A stretch of 64,000 bases of DNA, from positions 1,054,001 to 1,118,000 of the forward strand of contig NZ_OMPE01000009.1 in assembly GCF_900312815.1 (NCBI RefSeq). Direction: 5' to 3'. Under the pieces are notes generated by a model. It had not been told where the DNA came from. It was given only the letters and a program-made list of their open reading frames with translations, and made no database searches. Shown one piece after another: positions 61,927-64,000 of this stretch. Numbering within the stretch: position 1 is the first letter of the stretch; each line of letters begins with the position of its first letter. This DNA comes from Aquimarina sp. AU474. GTDB lineage: Bacteria; Bacteroidota; Bacteroidia; Flavobacteriales; Flavobacteriaceae. A program made the position numbers and the translations under genes.

Positions 61927-64000
61927 ATGAAATCAATTACATTAGCGGTAATGCTACTTATAAGCATTATTGGATCAGCCCAAAATGTTGTAAATGGTAG
62001 GGTTATCGATGGATTCGATCAGCCAATCCCTGGTGTTAGTGTCACTGTTAAAGGAACTTCGGCATCGACGATTACAGACTTTGACGGTAATTTTACATTA
62101 ACAACAGATGAGGATTACCCTTTTACTTTAGAAGCAAAAAGTATCGGTTTTGATGATGGTGTTTTGGTGGTTACATCAGAAACGAATGAAGTTACTATCG
62201 TGTTAGATGATATTACGTTCTTAGATGAATTAGTAATATCTGCTTCTCGTGCACCAGAACGTTTATTTGAATCTCCAGTAAGTATTGAGCGTTACGGTGT
62301 TAAAGAAATTAGAAATGCTGCTTCTGCAGATTTCTACGGAGATCTTGAAAACATTAAAGGTGTAGATGTTAATACAAACAGTTTAACATTAAAATCTATA
62401 AACACAAGAGGTTTCGCTACATTTACTAATACCAGATTTGTTCAGTTAATAGATGGTATGGATAATACCGCACCTGCACTTAACTTCGTGTTAGGTAATT
62501 TAGTTGGTATGAGTGAATTGGATGTGAATAGTATAGAACTTCTTCCGGGAGCTTCTTCTGCATTATATGGTGCGAATGCTTTTAACGGGATCTTATTCAT
62601 GACAAGTAAAAATCCTTTTGATCATCAAGGGATAAGTACATATGCAAAAGGAGGGATTACTTCTCAAGAAGCTGCAGGAGATAACCAATTTATTGATTAC
62701 GGAATTAGAATGGCACATGCATTTTCGGATAAATTTGCTGCAAAAGCGAGTTTTTCATTTATTCGAGGAACAGACTGGCTAGCTGCAGATAAGCAAGATT
62801 TGGATAATCCTGGTGCTACTAGACTAGACCCTAGTTATAATGGTGTAAATGTATATGGAGATGATTTTGGAGTACCATTACAGAGTTTGGCACTTCAAGC
62901 GGGGTTAACACCAGCTCAAATTGCTGGTTTAGGAATTCCTGATATTGATATTACAAGAACGGGTTATGATGAAGCAGATTTAAATGATAATAAAGTAGAA
63001 AGTTTAAAATTTGATGCGGCGTTACATTATCGTCCGTTTGCAGATGATTTTGAAATTATATATGCTGGTAAAGTTGGTAGAGGTACTACAGTAACTCAAG
63101 ATGCGAATAGAACATCTTTACGTAATTTTATCTTACAACAGCATAAGCTTGAATTCAAGAATGACAATTTCTTTGTAAGAGGTTATGTTACTGCTGAAGA
63201 TGCTCGTGATTCCTATGATATTAGATTTACAGGGATCAATATTAATAATGTGTGGAAAAGTAATACAGATTGGTTTACAGACTATATTCAAAACTATTTA
63301 GGAGTGCTTACTGGTACAACTCTTGGAAATGATGAGGCACATCGTTTGGCAAGAGAAGCTGCAGATACAGGACGTTTAATTCCTGGTACTCCAGAGTTTC
63401 AACAAGCTTTTGATCAAGTAACTAGCAACCCCGACCTTTCAGAAGGATCTAAGTTTACTGAAAAATCTCAATTTAGACATGCAGATGCTAATTATAATTT
63501 TAGCCATATCACAAGTGATTTTGCAGATATTCAGGTAGGTGGTTCTTTTAGAGAATATAAATTGAACTCATCAGGAACTGTATTTACCGATATAAACGGA
63601 CCAATTAAATATTCTGAATTTGGTGTGTATACTCAGATCCAGAAAAAGCTTTTAGATGATAGATTAAAACTTACAGGATCTGTACGTTATGATAAATCCC
63701 AGTTATTTGATGGTAATTTTTCACCAAGATTTTCGGTAGGATATACTTTAGGAGCTAATCGTAATCGTAATCTTCGTGCTTCAGTGCAAACAGGATTTAG
63801 AAACCCAACAACTCAGGATTTATATATTGGTTTAGATATTGGTGCCTCTACATTAATTGGTTCTGCACCGGATAACTTGGATAGATATACAGATGAAATA
63901 TTTGGAAACACAGTAACAGGTAGAGATGCATATGAAAATTCTTTTTCTGCTTCTTCTGTTGCAGCAGGTGCTCCTGTAGCTGCAAACATCGATATTGTAA
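61927..64000 (+). CDS. TonB-dependent receptor (partial, runs off the window)
   Basis: The first 691 residues of an outer-membrane receptor; no stop occurs before the window ends. A signal peptide (about 1-19, ending IIGSAQ) is followed by a CarboxypepD_reg-like domain (about 20-95: NGRVIDGFDQPIPGVSVTVK … DFDGNFTL). The plug domain (about 100-225) has LDELVISASRAPERLFESPV, INTRGFATFTNTRFVQLIDG and GASSALYGANAFNGILF. Barrel strands follow. It differs from the Oar-like receptor at 8331: the plug is of the canonical siderophore/cobalamin receptor type. The ligand is unknown. Two palindromes precede the gene. Confidence 0.9.
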   Translation, partial: MKSITLAVMLLISIIGSAQNVVNGRVIDGFDQPIPGVSVTVKGTSASTITDFDGNFTLTTDEDYPFTLEAKSIGFDDGVLVVTSETNEVTIVLDDITFLDELVISASRAPERLFESPVSIERYGVKEIRNAASADFYGDLENIKGVDVNTNSLTLKSINTRGFATFTNTRFVQLIDGMDNTAPALNFVLGNLVGMSELDVNSIELLPGASSALYGANAFNGILFMTSKNPFDHQGISTYAKGGITSQEAAGDNQFIDYGIRMAHAFSDKFAAKASFSFIRGTDWLAADKQDLDNPGATRLDPSYNGVNVYGDDFGVPLQSLALQAGLTPAQIAGLGIPDIDITRTGYDEADLNDNKVESLKFDAALHYRPFADDFEIIYAGKVGRGTTVTQDANRTSLRNFILQQHKLEFKNDNFFVRGYVTAEDARDSYDIRFTGININNVWKSNTDWFTDYIQNYLGVLTGTTLGNDEAHRLAREAADTGRLIPGTPEFQQAFDQVTSNPDLSEGSKFTEKSQFRHADANYNFSHITSDFADIQVGGSFREYKLNSSGTVFTDINGPIKYSEFGVYTQIQKKLLDDRLKLTGSVRYDKSQLFDGNFSPRFSVGYTLGANRNRNLRASVQTGFRNPTTQDLYIGLDIGASTLIGSAPDNLDRYTDEIFGNTVTGRDAYENSFSASSVAAGAPVAANIDIV

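Noticed and set aside
1-64000. CRISPR arrays, insertion sequences, prophage and rRNA genes
   Set aside because: Looked for by eye; no regularly spaced repeats, transposase, integrase, phage genes or rRNA sequence were found.

Overview
The window looks like chromosome from a marine-type Flavobacteriaceae (Bacteroidota); an Aquimarina-like genus would fit but is only inferred. The DNA is AT-rich and shows: TonB-dependent receptors with carboxypeptidase-like plug extensions, a type IX secretion (T9SS) substrate, DUF4270 and Big_5-type lipoproteins, an alpha2-type glycyl-tRNA synthetase, a 269-residue 'half' glycogen synthase, and several promoters of the Bacteroidota TTG/TAnnTTTG type. Most of it is housekeeping. 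I see no prophage, insertion sequence, CRISPR array, rRNA operon or replication origin. The only decayed gene remnant is an AraC-type fragment near the left edge.

Layout. 1-1200: tail of a PKD-like protein, a decayed HTH remnant, tRNA-CAT and methylmalonyl-CoA epimerase. 1249-8231: rbfA with an ABC permease, dusB, lepA, a possible 26-residue membrane peptide, a Cof-type HAD phosphatase, YjbQ and a cytochrome-b-like membrane protein. 8331-11564: an Oar-like TonB receptor. 11841-16499: a four-gene operon on the minus strand (DUF3108 protein, tryptophan 2,3-dioxygenase family protein, M23 peptidase, pgi). 16894-19332: tyrosine catabolism (hppD, hmgA), with a Fur-box-like site before hppD. 19510-23594: a patatin fused to a beta-barrel (type Vd-like), overlapping uvrC. 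23764-27082: a retropepsin-like zinc protease, RimK and an AstE/aspartoacylase-like protein, followed by a folate cyclo-ligase and a CheY-like protein. 27093-35201: lspA; an ECF sigma / HEAT-repeat anti-sigma / three DUF4097-like protein operon; a DksA-like protein; ileS. 35543-39738: an omega-amidase-like nitrilase, a Big_5 lipoprotein, ComF and a coiled-coil membrane protein. 39880-46979: glyS, a 1009-residue T9SS-sorted protein, a small lipoprotein, a two-gene degenerate ABC system and xth. 47012-53534: two REP-like hairpins, an OmpA lipoprotein, small secreted unknowns, a zinc-ribbon/TerB-like protein, an aldo/keto reductase and radA. 53649-61504: a minus-strand panC-panD-flippase-esterase-like group, divergent from a plus-strand glgA-like/DUF4270/glmS group. 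61927-64000: the start of another TonB receptor, running off the window.

The most unusual points, in my view, are these. (1) A terminator-like hairpin with a T-tract encloses the start codon of the last DUF4097-like gene in the sigma-factor operon. (2) That whole sigma-factor operon sits between dksA-like/ileS and lspA. (3) The tyrosine-catabolism genes have a Fur-box-like site. (4) Two REP-like hairpins have covarying arms. (5) An esterase-fold protein has Asp in place of the nucleophilic Ser. (6) A 26-codon transmembrane ORF has its own promoter and leader hairpin. (7) Two perfect palindromes lie ahead of the last TonB receptor. (8) A degenerate LptB-like ATPase is paired with a 93-residue membrane protein. 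All functional statements come from reading motifs by eye; no database search was run.
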